A stretch of 32,712 bases of DNA from positions 1-32,712 of the forward strand of contig VFZD01000014.1 in NCBI GenBank assembly GCA_016871295.1, in the 5' to 3' direction. The translations under genes and the position numbers were made by a program. Of the stretch, positions 1 through 7,694 are shown in pieces; the stretch's first letter is position 1, and each line of letters begins with the position of its first letter. The notes under the pieces were generated by a model that was not told the DNA's origin, ran no database searches, and saw nothing but the letters and a program-made list of their open reading frames with translations. The stretch is from Actinomycetota bacterium (GTDB taxonomy: Bacteria; Actinomycetota; Acidimicrobiia; Acidimicrobiales; Ilumatobacteraceae).

Positions 1-31
1 GCATCGCGGGCGGGCTTGACAATTAACCCGG

Positions 32-1231
32 CTACAACCTCTCGATGATCATCGCCATGCCTTGGCCCCCGCCAACGCACATCGACTCGAGACCGAATCG
101 CTTGTCGGTGTGTTGCAGTCCGTTGATCAAAGTGGTCATGATGCGCGCGCCCGTCATCCCGAACGGGTGACCCAATGCGATTGCGCCACCATGCACGTTC
201 AGTTTCTCCATTGGTATGCCGAGGTGCTTCGCCGACGGAATCACCTGCGCGGCGAACGCTTCGTTGATTTCGACAAGGTCGATTTGATCGATCGTCATCC
301 CCGCGCGCTTGAGCGTCTGACGACAGGCTTCGACCGGGCCGAGCCCCATGATCTCGGGATTCAAACCCGACACACCCGAGGCCACGATTCGCGCCAACGG
401 TTTGATGCCGAGTTTTTTCGCCTTCGTGTCGCTCATCACGACGACCGCGGCGGCGCCATCGTTCAGCGGGCACGCGTTGCCCGCGGTGATCTCGCCGTCG
501 GGTCGAAAAACCGGCTTCAGTTCGGCGAGTTTTTCGACGGTGGTTCCCGCGCGCGGTCCGTCGTCTTTGACCACGACGGTGCCGTTGGGCAGAGTAAGCG
601 GGGTGATCTCGCGCTCGAAGAACCCGTTCTCTTGGTTGGCCACGGCGCGTTGCTGGCTGCGCGCGCCGAACTCATCCATTTCGCGTCGTGTCACGCCCTC
701 GAGTTCGCGAACATTTTCCGCAGTTTGACCCATGGCGATATACACGTCGGGCAAACCAGGGGCGGGCGACCAAACGCCCTGACCGCCGGCGGCGCGCGCC
801 TTGGTGCGTTCGCCCGAGGGTTTGAAGATCGCGTTCGGAGCCATGTCGCTCGCGCCTGACGCGTACCGACTGACGGTCTCGACACCCGCGCTGATGAAGC
901 AGTCGCCCTCGCCCGCTTTGATCGCGTGAGCCGCCATGCGAATCGTCTGCAAACTCGCCGAGCAATAACGATTCACGGTGACACCGGGTGCGTTGTCGAG
1001 CCCGGCCAAGACGGCGACGACACGGGCGATGTTGAACCCGGCTTCCCCCGCGGGTTGACCGCAACCCATGATCAGGTCTTCGATGTCGTCGGCTTTCAGT
1101 TGCGGCACTTTGGCCATCAACGCGCGCACGATCTGCACCGACATGTCGTCGGGGCGCAGTTCGACGAGCGAGCCCTTGTTCGCTCGGCCGATCGGGCTGC
1201 GGGCGGTGGCGACGATTACTGCTTCTGGCAT
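32..1231 (-). CDS. Acetyl-CoA acetyltransferase / 3-ketoacyl-CoA thiolase
   Basis: Thiolase of 399 aa, the usual length of the family. It should condense two acetyl-CoA or cleave 3-ketoacyl-CoA in the cytoplasm. The nucleophilic cysteine is Cys90 (VNRYCSAS), the GHPFG histidine is His355, and the second catalytic cysteine is Cys385 in CVGGGQG; NEAFA is also present. All catalytic elements are intact. The ATG has a good SD (AGGAG, about 8 nt upstream), so unlike many genes here it has a leader. The upstream gene on the same strand is an unrelated sugar methyltransferase 103 bp away, so the thiolase is probably transcribed separately. Direction (degradative or biosynthetic) cannot be told from sequence; the enoyl-CoA hydratase at the other end of the window and the P450 nearby suggest lipid or steroid catabolism. 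Confidence 0.93.
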   Translation of the reverse strand: MPEAVIVATARSPIGRANKGSLVELRPDDMSVQIVRALMAKVPQLKADDIEDLIMGCGQPAGEAGFNIARVVAVLAGLDNAPGVTVNRYCSASLQTIRMAAHAIKAGEGDCFISAGVETVSRYASGASDMAPNAIFKPSGERTKARAAGGQGVWSPAPGLPDVYIAMGQTAENVRELEGVTRREMDEFGARSQQRAVANQENGFFEREITPLTLPNGTVVVKDDGPRAGTTVEKLAELKPVFRPDGEITAGNACPLNDGAAAVVVMSDTKAKKLGIKPLARIVASGVSGLNPEIMGLGPVEACRQTLKRAGMTIDQIDLVEINEAFAAQVIPSAKHLGIPMEKLNVHGGAIALGHPFGMTGARIMTTLINGLQHTDKRFGLESMCVGGGQGMAMIIERL

Positions 1232-1334
1232 GGCTCTGGCTCCTCGAAAATCACGATGTTCGTTTCTGATCGTGCCACAAATTGCTCACATTCAGTTGTG
1301 CAAACTTTAGTCGCAAACTCGCTGTTCGACGAAG

Positions 1335-2087
1335 TCACTCGACAACAAAATAAGACACATGAGCGTCATAGTAGAAACGTTGCAGGCGCACACCGGAAAG
1401 TGAAATGTTTTCCTTGAGAGCCACTGTTTCGCCCTGCCACCGCTTCTGACCCGCCTCGTCAAAACCGACGACTCCACCTTTTGGAACCAACGGCAGCAAG
1501 TGCTTCAGAGCGACAGCGGTCGGCTCGTAAATATCAAAGTCCAAATACAAGAGGGCGATTATCAGGTAAGGATTGTTTTGAACATATTCGGGAATCGTCT
1601 CAATCGCATCACCCTTGACAAGTTCAACTTTGGGTATGTGCCCGATCGTGCGGTTCTTGTCTTGCAGTGCGACCCACCGTGCAAGATGCTCATAGTCAGT
1701 GTTCTGCATATGACCCACCACGCCAGCGGGATCATGTTTTGATACCGACGGAAAACCTTCGAAAGTATCAAAGCCGATAATTTTTCGATTGAAATTTGTC
1801 GGCTCGAGAATTGTTGAAAGGTGCTGGTAAAGCATCAGTGAATTGCCTCGATGAACACCGCACTCGACAATCGATCCATGTACGCCCAAAATTTTTTCAA
1901 ACAAATGGATACGCGTCAAAATCAGAGTCACCAATTGGCGGTCGAGATAAACAAAAGGGGCTTCAGCGACGTCAGACGCGGCCATCTGATCGAACATCCG
2001 GAGCCTCTCCGCACGATATTCAATCTCCGAGCTGACTTCGGTGCGACGCTCACCAATGTTCGGCCGAAAACTTTGCTTGTTGTCCAC
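1335..2087 (-). CDS. TylF/MycF-type SAM-dependent O-methyltransferase
   Basis: A 250-aa class I methyltransferase of the TylF (macrocin O-methyltransferase) family, which methylates hydroxyls of sugars in antibiotics or surface glycans. Visible family motifs are VECGVHRGNSL (SAM-binding motif I), GFDTFEGFP (acidic residue after strand 2) and LLYLDFDIYEPT, followed by GGVVGFDEA, the metal/substrate-site region. The start is a GTG with TAATCT six bases upstream and no SD, so it is probably leaderless. The gene is visibly AT-richer than its neighbours and stands alone, with no glycan genes beside it, which suggests acquisition by transfer. The substrate is unknown. Confidence 0.85.
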   Translation of the reverse strand: MDNKQSFRPNIGERRTEVSSEIEYRAERLRMFDQMAASDVAEAPFVYLDRQLVTLILTRIHLFEKILGVHGSIVECGVHRGNSLMLYQHLSTILEPTNFNRKIIGFDTFEGFPSVSKHDPAGVVGHMQNTDYEHLARWVALQDKNRTIGHIPKVELVKGDAIETIPEYVQNNPYLIIALLYLDFDIYEPTAVALKHLLPLVPKGGVVGFDEAGQKRWQGETVALKENISLSGVRLQRFYYDAHVSYFVVE

Positions 2088-2089
2088 GG

Positions 2090-2101
2090 AGCAAGATTAA
2101 C
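2090..2101 (-). promoter_or_regulatory. Predicted -10 region of the TylF-like gene (leaderless)
   Basis: On the minus strand TAATCT is followed by six bases and then the GTG start at 2087. This places the transcription start at or next to the start codon. No convincing -35 is seen at 17 bp. The stretch GGTTAATCTTG recurs upstream of nrdR at about 11168. Confidence 0.45.
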
Positions 2102-2144
2102 CGCTCTTGGCGCCCGCAATTGATTCGCCGTTGAAGCGCCGCTC

Positions 2145-2150
2145 TATATT
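2145..2150 (+). promoter_or_regulatory. Predicted -10 of the P450 gene (leaderless)
   Basis: TATATT lies six bases before the GTG start at 2157, and no SD is present between them. TTGATT at 2120-2125 could be a -35, although the 19-bp spacer is long. This promoter is divergent from that of the TylF-like gene. Confidence 0.5.
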
Positions 2151-2156
2151 TGGGGC

Positions 2157-3413
2157 GTGCAGTTGTTCGATGTGTCTTTGGAAGAAGTCGACCTGTCGTC
2201 GCCCGAGTTTTGGCTGCGACCGCGCGACTATCGCGAGTCGGCATTCGCCAAACTTCGAAACACCGACCCGTATCGGTACTTCAAAGAGTTTGAATACCCC
2301 TTGCCGATCCGCCCCAACGGCCCCGGATATATCGCCCTGACCCGCCACGACGACATTTGGCACGTGAGTCGCAACCCGCAGTTGTTCTGCAGCGGCAAGG
2401 GTTCGAACATCCCCGATCTGTCGAAAGAAATGAACGAGTTTTTCGGGTCGATGATCGCGATGGACGACCCCAAACACTTTCGCCTGCGGTCGATCGTCTC
2501 GAAGGGTTTTACTCCGCGCGAGATTTCGCGAATCGAAGAATATGTGAAGGTCAGGGCGCGCACGATTATCGACGCAGTTTTGGATGAATTCGCCGGCAAA
2601 GAATTCGATTTCGTCGACAACATCGCCGCCAAGTTTCCGCTGCAGATCATTTGCGAGATGATGGGGATTCCTGCCGAGGACGAGCGGCAGGTCTTCAACT
2701 GGACGAACACGATCTTGGGGGCGGGCGACCCCGATTTCGGCGGAACGTTCGAGGGGCTGATGGAGGCGGCGATCGGAATGTTCTCGTACGCGCAGGCCCT
2801 GGGTGAGGCCCGCTTGGCCAAACCCACCGACGACTTGACGAGCGTGATGATGCACGCGGTCGTCGACGGCGAGCGGCTGACCAGCCAAGAATTCGGGAGT
2901 TTTTTCATTCTGTTGGTCGTGGCCGGCAACGAAACGACGCGCAATGCGATCACCCACGGCATGCTGGCGCTGACCGAGAATCCCGATCAGCGCAAGACTT
3001 GGTTCGACAACTTCGATGCGCACACGAAGACGGCGGTCGAAGAGATCGTGCGCTGGGCGACGCCGGTCATTCACTTTCGTCGCACCGCGACGCAAGACAC
3101 CGAAATCAACGGGTTCAAGGTCAAGACCGACCAGAAGGTCGTGCTGTTTTACAACTCGGGCAACCGCGACGAGCGGGTGTTTGCCGAGCCGTTCAAGTTC
3201 GATGTGACTCGCGCCGCCCAACCCACCCAGATCGGTTTCGGCGCCGGCGGGCCGCACTTTTGTCTGGGCGCGAACTTGGCGCGACGCGAGATCGCCGTGA
3301 TGTTCGACGAGATTCGTCGACGCACACCGAACCTTCAGATCACCGGCGAACCCGCCTACCTGCAGAGCAGTTTCATCAACGGCATCAAACGCGTCAACTG
3401 CCGACTCGACTAG
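2157..3413 (+). CDS. Cytochrome P450, CYP124/CYP125/CYP142-like
   Basis: A 418-aa bacterial class I P450 monooxygenase. It has the I-helix motif AGNETT (residues 256-261), the K-helix ExxR (Glu296-Arg299, EIVR) and the heme loop FGAGGPHFCLG with axial Cys369. The blocks around AGNETTRNAITHG, VEEIVRWATPV and FCLGANLARREI are those I associate with the mycobacterial CYP124/125/142 group, which hydroxylates the terminal carbon of methyl-branched lipids or cholesterol side chains. CYP124 looks closest; this is from memory, not from a search. A ferredoxin and reductase would be needed and neither is nearby. The GTG start is supported by TATATT six bases upstream. The stop codon overlaps that of the convergent flavin oxidoreductase gene. 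Confidence 0.92.
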   Translation: MQLFDVSLEEVDLSSPEFWLRPRDYRESAFAKLRNTDPYRYFKEFEYPLPIRPNGPGYIALTRHDDIWHVSRNPQLFCSGKGSNIPDLSKEMNEFFGSMIAMDDPKHFRLRSIVSKGFTPREISRIEEYVKVRARTIIDAVLDEFAGKEFDFVDNIAAKFPLQIICEMMGIPAEDERQVFNWTNTILGAGDPDFGGTFEGLMEAAIGMFSYAQALGEARLAKPTDDLTSVMMHAVVDGERLTSQEFGSFFILLVVAGNETTRNAITHGMLALTENPDQRKTWFDNFDAHTKTAVEEIVRWATPVIHFRRTATQDTEINGFKVKTDQKVVLFYNSGNRDERVFAEPFKFDVTRAAQPTQIGFGAGGPHFCLGANLARREIAVMFDEIRRRTPNLQITGEPAYLQSSFINGIKRVNCRLD

Positions 3414-3418
3414 TCGAG
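3405..3418. terminator. Perfect 14-bp palindrome at convergent gene ends
   Basis: The sequence CTCGACTAGTCGAG is its own reverse complement. Its central CTAG supplies the TAG stop of the P450 gene (3411-3413) and, on the other strand, the TAG stop of the flavin oxidoreductase gene (3412-3410). It may form a small bidirectional hairpin, but no U-run follows, so a terminator role is only possible. Confidence 0.35.
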
Positions 3419-4507
3419 GATGGCGGGGGTGTGCGCGAGCGCGAGCGGGCCGTGGTTGATGCGGGGCAAGACATATTTGGCGAACAAGTCGCACTCTTTC
3501 AGATGCGGGTAACCCGACAAGATAAACGCCGACACGCCGGCATCGATCAACTCGTTTAGTTTGCTCGTCACCTGATCGGGGTCGCCGACAATCGCGATGC
3601 CCGCCCCGCTGCGGGCCCGCCCCACGCCCGTCCACAAGTTTTGCTCGATGTAGCCCTCGTCGTCGGCCGCGGTTCGCAGTTCGCTCTGCCGATTCACGCC
3701 GGTCGAGGTCGAGTCGAGCGACCTGGCTCGAATCAAATCGCCCGTCACCGGGTCGAGACGCGACAACAAACGACGCGCGGCCTCCCGCGCCTCGCGCTCG
3801 GTCTCGCGCACGATCACGTGACTGCGCCAACCGAAACTCATCGGGCGATTGTTTCGTTGTGCCCGCTGTGTCAGGTCGAGCACCACAGAGGAAATTTTCG
3901 CCGTCGTATCCGGCCACATCAGATAAACGTCGGCGCTGGCCGCGGCACAGTCGCGCGCCGCTTCTGATAATCCCCCGAAATAAATCGGCGGGCAGCCCAT
4001 GCCCTGCGACGAAATTCTCGGCGGATCGATGTGCACCTGCAAGAACTCGCCCTCGAGATTCACGGTTCTTCCCTCCAATAGTTCGCCGAGAACATACAGA
4101 TACTCGGTGGTGCGTCGATATCGAGACTCGCTCGAGAGTTGTTCACCCGGCATCTCCGAGGAGATCGCGTTGAGCACAAGACGCGAGTTCGAGATCTGCT
4201 GCAGGGTCGCGATCTGTCTGGCGAGTTGCGGCACGACGACTTCGCCGAGTCGTATCGCGAGCAACAACCTGATCTCGTGGGTCAGCGTCGCAATCGCCGC
4301 CGAGAAAGCCGCGGCGTCGATGCCCAGGCTGTAACCCGAAGGCAGAAGCACGTTGTCGAAGCCGTTTGTCTCGGCGCGGCGAACGATGTCGCTGCAGTGC
4401 AACCACGAGGATTGCAGATCTTCGTCGGGCACACCCAAGAACTCGTAGTCGTCGTCGCAGAGCGCGGCGAACCACGCGACTTCGACAGGCGAACGATTGT
4501 CGGTCAC
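3410..4507 (-). CDS. LLM-class flavin-dependent oxidoreductase, SsuD-like
   Basis: A 365-aa protein of the bacterial luciferase-like, F420- or FMN-dependent TIM-barrel family. It most resembles alkanesulfonate monooxygenase SsuD: GFDNVLLPSGY near residue 50, LLLAIRLGEVVVP near 85, a conserved RYRRTTEYLYVL segment, PPIYFGGLSEAA near 180 and FILSGYPHLKE near the C-terminus. It probably uses reduced flavin and oxygen, or F420, on an unknown substrate. No ssuABC transporter genes are nearby, so sulfonate use is not supported by context. The GTG start follows a TAGATT hexamer by six bases, with no SD, which suggests a leaderless transcript despite nrdJ lying only 42 bp upstream on the same strand. 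Confidence 0.85.
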   Translation of the reverse strand: MTDNRSPVEVAWFAALCDDDYEFLGVPDEDLQSSWLHCSDIVRRAETNGFDNVLLPSGYSLGIDAAAFSAAIATLTHEIRLLLAIRLGEVVVPQLARQIATLQQISNSRLVLNAISSEMPGEQLSSESRYRRTTEYLYVLGELLEGRTVNLEGEFLQVHIDPPRISSQGMGCPPIYFGGLSEAARDCAAASADVYLMWPDTTAKISSVVLDLTQRAQRNNRPMSFGWRSHVIVRETEREAREAARRLLSRLDPVTGDLIRARSLDSTSTGVNRQSELRTAADDEGYIEQNLWTGVGRARSGAGIAIVGDPDQVTSKLNELIDAGVSAFILSGYPHLKECDLFAKYVLPRINHGPLALAHTPAILD

Positions 4508-4523
4508 GGGCTAAATCTAGCCC
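4508..4523 (-). promoter_or_regulatory. Hairpin and -10-like hexamer abutting the SsuD-like start
   Basis: GGGCTA-AATC-TAGCCC (plus strand) is a perfect 6-bp stem with a four-base loop directly against the GTG at 4507. Read on the minus strand it contains TAGATT six bases before the start, consistent with a leaderless promoter. It could also help end nrdJ transcripts, but no T-run follows. Confidence 0.4.
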
Positions 4524-4549
4524 GGGACGTTTTTACGGGTTCTTTGGTC

Positions 4550-7378
4550 TTACGAACAGCCGCTCGAAGAACCGCAGTCGCCACAAACATGACAAGCCCC
4601 GGCGCGTTGAATGTTCGCCGACCCGCACGCCGCACAAATCATGCCCGTGCCCGCCGCTTTGGTCGAACCATGGCTCGGTGGGGCCGAGTAAGTGCCCGCG
4701 TCGATCTGGGCCGCGAGGTCGCTCGCCGACGGAATCGTCTTCGGATCGGCGAAGAGATCGGTGCCTTGCATCGTTTCAACGATCGACTCTTCGACCCCAG
4801 GAAGCGTCGGCTGCAGGCGCTCTTCGCGGGTGTAGACGCCCAACTCGGCGCGTTCGTCGGTGGTCAGATATTCGACGGCCAGACGACGGAACAGATAGTC
4901 GACGATCGAAGAGGCCATGCGGATATCCGGGTCGTCGGTCATGCCGGCGGGTTCGAAACGCGTGTTGACGAACGCCTCGATGAAGGCGCGCATCGGCACA
5001 CCGTATTGCAGCCCATACGAGATGCTCTTGGCGAAGGCGTCCATGATGCCGGCAAGGGTCGAACCCTGCTTCGACACCGTGAGGAAGACTTCACCCGGTC
5101 GGCCATCCGAGTATTCGCCGATCGTGGCGAAACCCTTGCAGTCGGCGACCCTGAACTCGAATGTTCGGCCGCGACGCGAACGCGGCAGTTTTTCGCGCAC
5201 TGGTTGGTGCACCACCCGCTCGACGATTCGCTCGGCGACATGGGTCGCCGCACCGGCGGCGCCACCCGATGTCGAGCCCTGTTCGCCGTCTTTCTTCATC
5301 GTCGAAAGCGGTTGTCCAACTTTGCAGTTGTCGCGATAGATCGCCACCGCCTTGACGCCGAGTTCCCACGCCAGCATGTGCAGGTTCTCGATGTCTTCGA
5401 TCGACGCCTCTTCGGGCATGTTCACCGTCTTGGAAATCGCGCCCGACAGGAACGGCTGGGTCGCACCCATCATGCGCACGTGACCCTCGTAGTGAATCGT
5501 GTTGTCCCCCATCGAGCAGGCGAACACCGGCAGGTGCTCGGCCTTCAGCTCGGGCGAACCGACGATCGACTTGTTCTGGTCGATGTAGGCGACGATGCGA
5601 TCGACGACCGGTGCCTCGTAACCGAGTTGACGCAGCGCACGCGGCACGGTTTGGTTGACGATCGTCATGTTGCCGCCGCCGACCAATTTCTTGAACTTGA
5701 CCAGACCCAGGTCTGGTTCGATGCCGGTGGTGTCGCAGTCCATCATCAGACCGATGGTGCCCGTCGGCGCCAACACGCTGGCCTGACTGTTGCGCACGCC
5801 GTATTCTTCGCCGTCGCGCACGGCTGAGTCCCATGCGGCGGTGGCGGCCTCGACGAGGTTCGGTTGCACGACCCCGATGTTGTCGATTTCTTTGTTCGCG
5901 TCACGGTGCATGCGCAACACGTTGAGCATGTAGCGCTCGTTGGCCGAGAAACCGGCGAACGGCCCCATGCGGCTCGCGGTGCGTGCGCTCGTGGCGTAGG
6001 CGTGACCCGTCATCAACGAAGTCAACGCGGCCGCCCATGCGCGACCACCCGTCGAGTCGTAGGGCATGCCGAGCGCCATCAGCAACGCGCCGAGGTTGGC
6101 GTAACCGAGACCCAACTGCCTGAACAGGCGGCTGTTTTCGGCGATTTTTTCGGTCGGATAATCGGCGTTGCCGACGAGAATTTCTTGCGCGGTGAACATC
6201 ACTTCGATCGTGTGCATGTACGACTCGACGTCGAACGAGTCGTCGTCGCCGAGATATTTCAACAGGTTGATCGACGCCAGGTTGCACGCCGAGTTGTCGA
6301 TGTGCATGTATTCGCTGCACGGGTTCGAGCCGTTGATTCGGCCGGCGGCATGGGCCGTGTGCCACTTGTTGATCGTCGTGTCGAACTGCAGACCCGGGTC
6401 TGCGCACTCCCACGACGCGGTGGCGATTTGACGCCACAGGTCGCGGGCTCGAATCGTGCGCACCACTCGCCCGTCTTTGACGGCTGTCAGATTCCAGTCG
6501 GCGTCGTCTTTGACGGCCTGCATGAACTCGTCGGTGACGCGCACCGAGTTGTTGGCGTTTTGATATTGCACCGAGAATGAATCGGCGCCGTCGAGATCCA
6601 TGTCGAAGCCGGCGTCGCGCAACGCCCTCGCCTTTTTCTCTTCGCGCGATTTGCACCACACGAATTCTTCGATGTCGGGATGGCTCGCGTTGAGGATGAC
6701 CATCTTTGCGGCACGACGAGTTTTTCCGCCCGACTTGATCGTGCCGGCCGATGCGTCGGCACCGCGCATGAAACTGACCGGGCCCGACGCCGTGCCACCA
6801 CCCTTGAGGTTCTCGGCGCTGCTGCGAATGTTCGAGAGGTTGATGCCGGCACCCGAGCCGCCCTTGAAAATGATGCCCTCTTCTTTGTACCAATTCAAGA
6901 TCGCGTCCATGGTGTCGTCGACGGAAAGAATGAAACAAGCGCTGGCTTGTTGTGGCACGCCGTTGACGCCGATGTTGAACCACACCGGCGAGTTGAACGA
7001 GGCCCGTTGCGTGATCAAAATGAATTTGAGCTCGTTGCAAAACGAATCTGCCTCGTCTTGGTCGATGAAGTAACCGCACTCCGAGCCCCACTTGGTGATC
7101 GTCTCGGCGACACGATCGACGACTTGACGCATCGAGTCTTCGCGCTCTGCCGTGCCGGGCGTACCGCGAAAATATTTTTGGGCGACGATGTTCGTCGCAT
7201 TCAACGACCAAGAGACGGGAAACTCGACCCCGAGTTGCTCGAACGCGACGGTGCCGTCTTTCCAGTTCTTGATCTGCGCGTCGCGACGCTCCCAGACCAC
7301 TTGGTCGTATGGGTGCACGCCCGGTGCCGTGAAGTGACGACGGATTCCGATCGACAAACGCTCTGGCGCGAGTGACAT
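4550..7378 (-). CDS. nrdJ: Adenosylcobalamin-dependent (class II) ribonucleoside-diphosphate reductase
   Basis: A 942-aa class II ribonucleotide reductase, which makes deoxyribonucleotides with adenosylcobalamin as the radical source and so works with or without oxygen. By alignment with the Thermotoga enzyme, NPCSE holds the thiyl-radical cysteine (Cys354) and Glu356. Cys365 in SACNLAS and Cys148 in ASACFIL form the redox pair. The last 30 residues are rich in cysteine (CAAC, CHVC, CGDC, ending GCS), like the C-terminal zinc/thiol tail that re-reduces the active site. The ATG is preceded by AAAGG at a workable distance. Transcription should start near 7556 from a consensus-like promoter, giving a long structured leader. 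NrdR, encoded at 10.7-11.2 kb, is the likely regulator. No other reductase class is in the window. Confidence 0.96.
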   Translation of the reverse strand: MSLAPERLSIGIRRHFTAPGVHPYDQVVWERRDAQIKNWKDGTVAFEQLGVEFPVSWSLNATNIVAQKYFRGTPGTAEREDSMRQVVDRVAETITKWGSECGYFIDQDEADSFCNELKFILITQRASFNSPVWFNIGVNGVPQQASACFILSVDDTMDAILNWYKEEGIIFKGGSGAGINLSNIRSSAENLKGGGTASGPVSFMRGADASAGTIKSGGKTRRAAKMVILNASHPDIEEFVWCKSREEKKARALRDAGFDMDLDGADSFSVQYQNANNSVRVTDEFMQAVKDDADWNLTAVKDGRVVRTIRARDLWRQIATASWECADPGLQFDTTINKWHTAHAAGRINGSNPCSEYMHIDNSACNLASINLLKYLGDDDSFDVESYMHTIEVMFTAQEILVGNADYPTEKIAENSRLFRQLGLGYANLGALLMALGMPYDSTGGRAWAAALTSLMTGHAYATSARTASRMGPFAGFSANERYMLNVLRMHRDANKEIDNIGVVQPNLVEAATAAWDSAVRDGEEYGVRNSQASVLAPTGTIGLMMDCDTTGIEPDLGLVKFKKLVGGGNMTIVNQTVPRALRQLGYEAPVVDRIVAYIDQNKSIVGSPELKAEHLPVFACSMGDNTIHYEGHVRMMGATQPFLSGAISKTVNMPEEASIEDIENLHMLAWELGVKAVAIYRDNCKVGQPLSTMKKDGEQGSTSGGAAGAATHVAERIVERVVHQPVREKLPRSRRGRTFEFRVADCKGFATIGEYSDGRPGEVFLTVSKQGSTLAGIMDAFAKSISYGLQYGVPMRAFIEAFVNTRFEPAGMTDDPDIRMASSIVDYLFRRLAVEYLTTDERAELGVYTREERLQPTLPGVEESIVETMQGTDLFADPKTIPSASDLAAQIDAGTYSAPPSHGSTKAAGTGMICAACGSANIQRAGACHVCGDCGSSSGCS

Positions 7379-7462
7379 GTTCTCTGACCTTTACTTTCTC
7401 TTGATCCTTGTATTGCAAATTCGAATTAAACTTCTTCTTAACAATCGGTGACGAAGCTGTTT

Positions 7463-7549
7463 TGGGGTGCGTTTCACACCCCACCTGGGTCTCGGTAGAG
7501 ACCACAAGATGTTGTGTGCAACTGCCCCCCATTGCAGTTCCGCCCACAA
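7463..7549 (-). ncRNA. Candidate structured 5' leader RNA of nrdJ
   Basis: The predicted nrdJ leader (about 7556 to 7379, minus strand) holds a chain of hairpins. In transcript order: a long stem pairing 7549-7542 with 7519-7512 (seven of eight pairs), continuing after a two-base bulge into AACTGC/GCAGTT (7539-7534 with 7525-7520) with a G-rich loop; then CACAA/TTGTG (7516-7512 with 7507-7503); then GGTCTC/GAGACC (7503-7498 with 7493-7488) with a UACC loop; then TGGGGTG/CACCCCA (7483-7477 with 7469-7463). The CACAA segment can pair with either the upstream or the downstream TTGTG, so two structures exclude each other. The B12-box core of cobalamin riboswitches was not found. Function is unknown. 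Confidence 0.5.
7502..7517. promoter_or_regulatory. NrdR-box-like palindrome in the nrdJ leader
   Basis: Read on the minus strand, ACACAACATCTTGTGG matches the NrdR box consensus acaCwAtATaTwGtgt at 13 of 16 positions, as I recall the consensus. NrdR sites usually come in pairs about three helical turns apart, and I see no good second copy. The same bases form an RNA hairpin, so the match could reflect RNA structure instead. Confidence 0.4.
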
Positions 7550-7562
7550 TCGGTAGTACCAG

Positions 7563-7591
7563 ATTACAGCACTGTTATTCGATCTTGTCAA
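7563..7591 (-). promoter_or_regulatory. nrdJ promoter (-35 TTGACA, 17-bp spacer, -10 TGTAAT)
   Basis: On the minus strand TTGACA (7591-7586) is followed by exactly 17 bases and TGTAAT (7568-7563). The -35 is a perfect match and the -10 matches at five of six positions. Transcription would start near 7556, leaving a leader of about 177 nt. The 316-bp gap 7379-7694 is accounted for by this promoter and the leader RNA. Confidence 0.75.
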
Positions 7592-7694
7592 TCATTTCGC
7601 GGGCCTATTTTTACCACCTTTTGCGGCTTTGGTTGACCGAACCTCAGCCTATGGCCGGCACCCTGTGGATTGGAAGTGGATAAGCATGTGAATT

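Noticed and set aside
2097-3917. 606-aa minus-strand open frame across the P450 gene
   Set aside because: Its protein is Arg/Asp/Gly-rich with no family motifs, it runs antisense to a P450 with all catalytic motifs, and it crosses the end of the next gene. It is a by-product of high GC at third codon positions.
4139-5827. 562-aa plus-strand open frame across the flavin oxidoreductase and nrdJ genes
   Set aside because: Antisense to two well-supported genes, His/Arg-rich composition and no recognisable domain.
5901-7547. 548-aa minus-strand open frame overlapping nrdJ and its leader
   Set aside because: It is a shifted frame of nrdJ; the real frame carries the radical-site and cysteine motifs.
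7379-7694. Cobalamin riboswitch upstream of nrdJ
   Set aside because: GGTGTGAAACGCACC in the leader resembles part of the riboswitch core, but the conserved B12 box and the CCGCCACTGT-like stretch are absent, and the segment forms a simple local hairpin.
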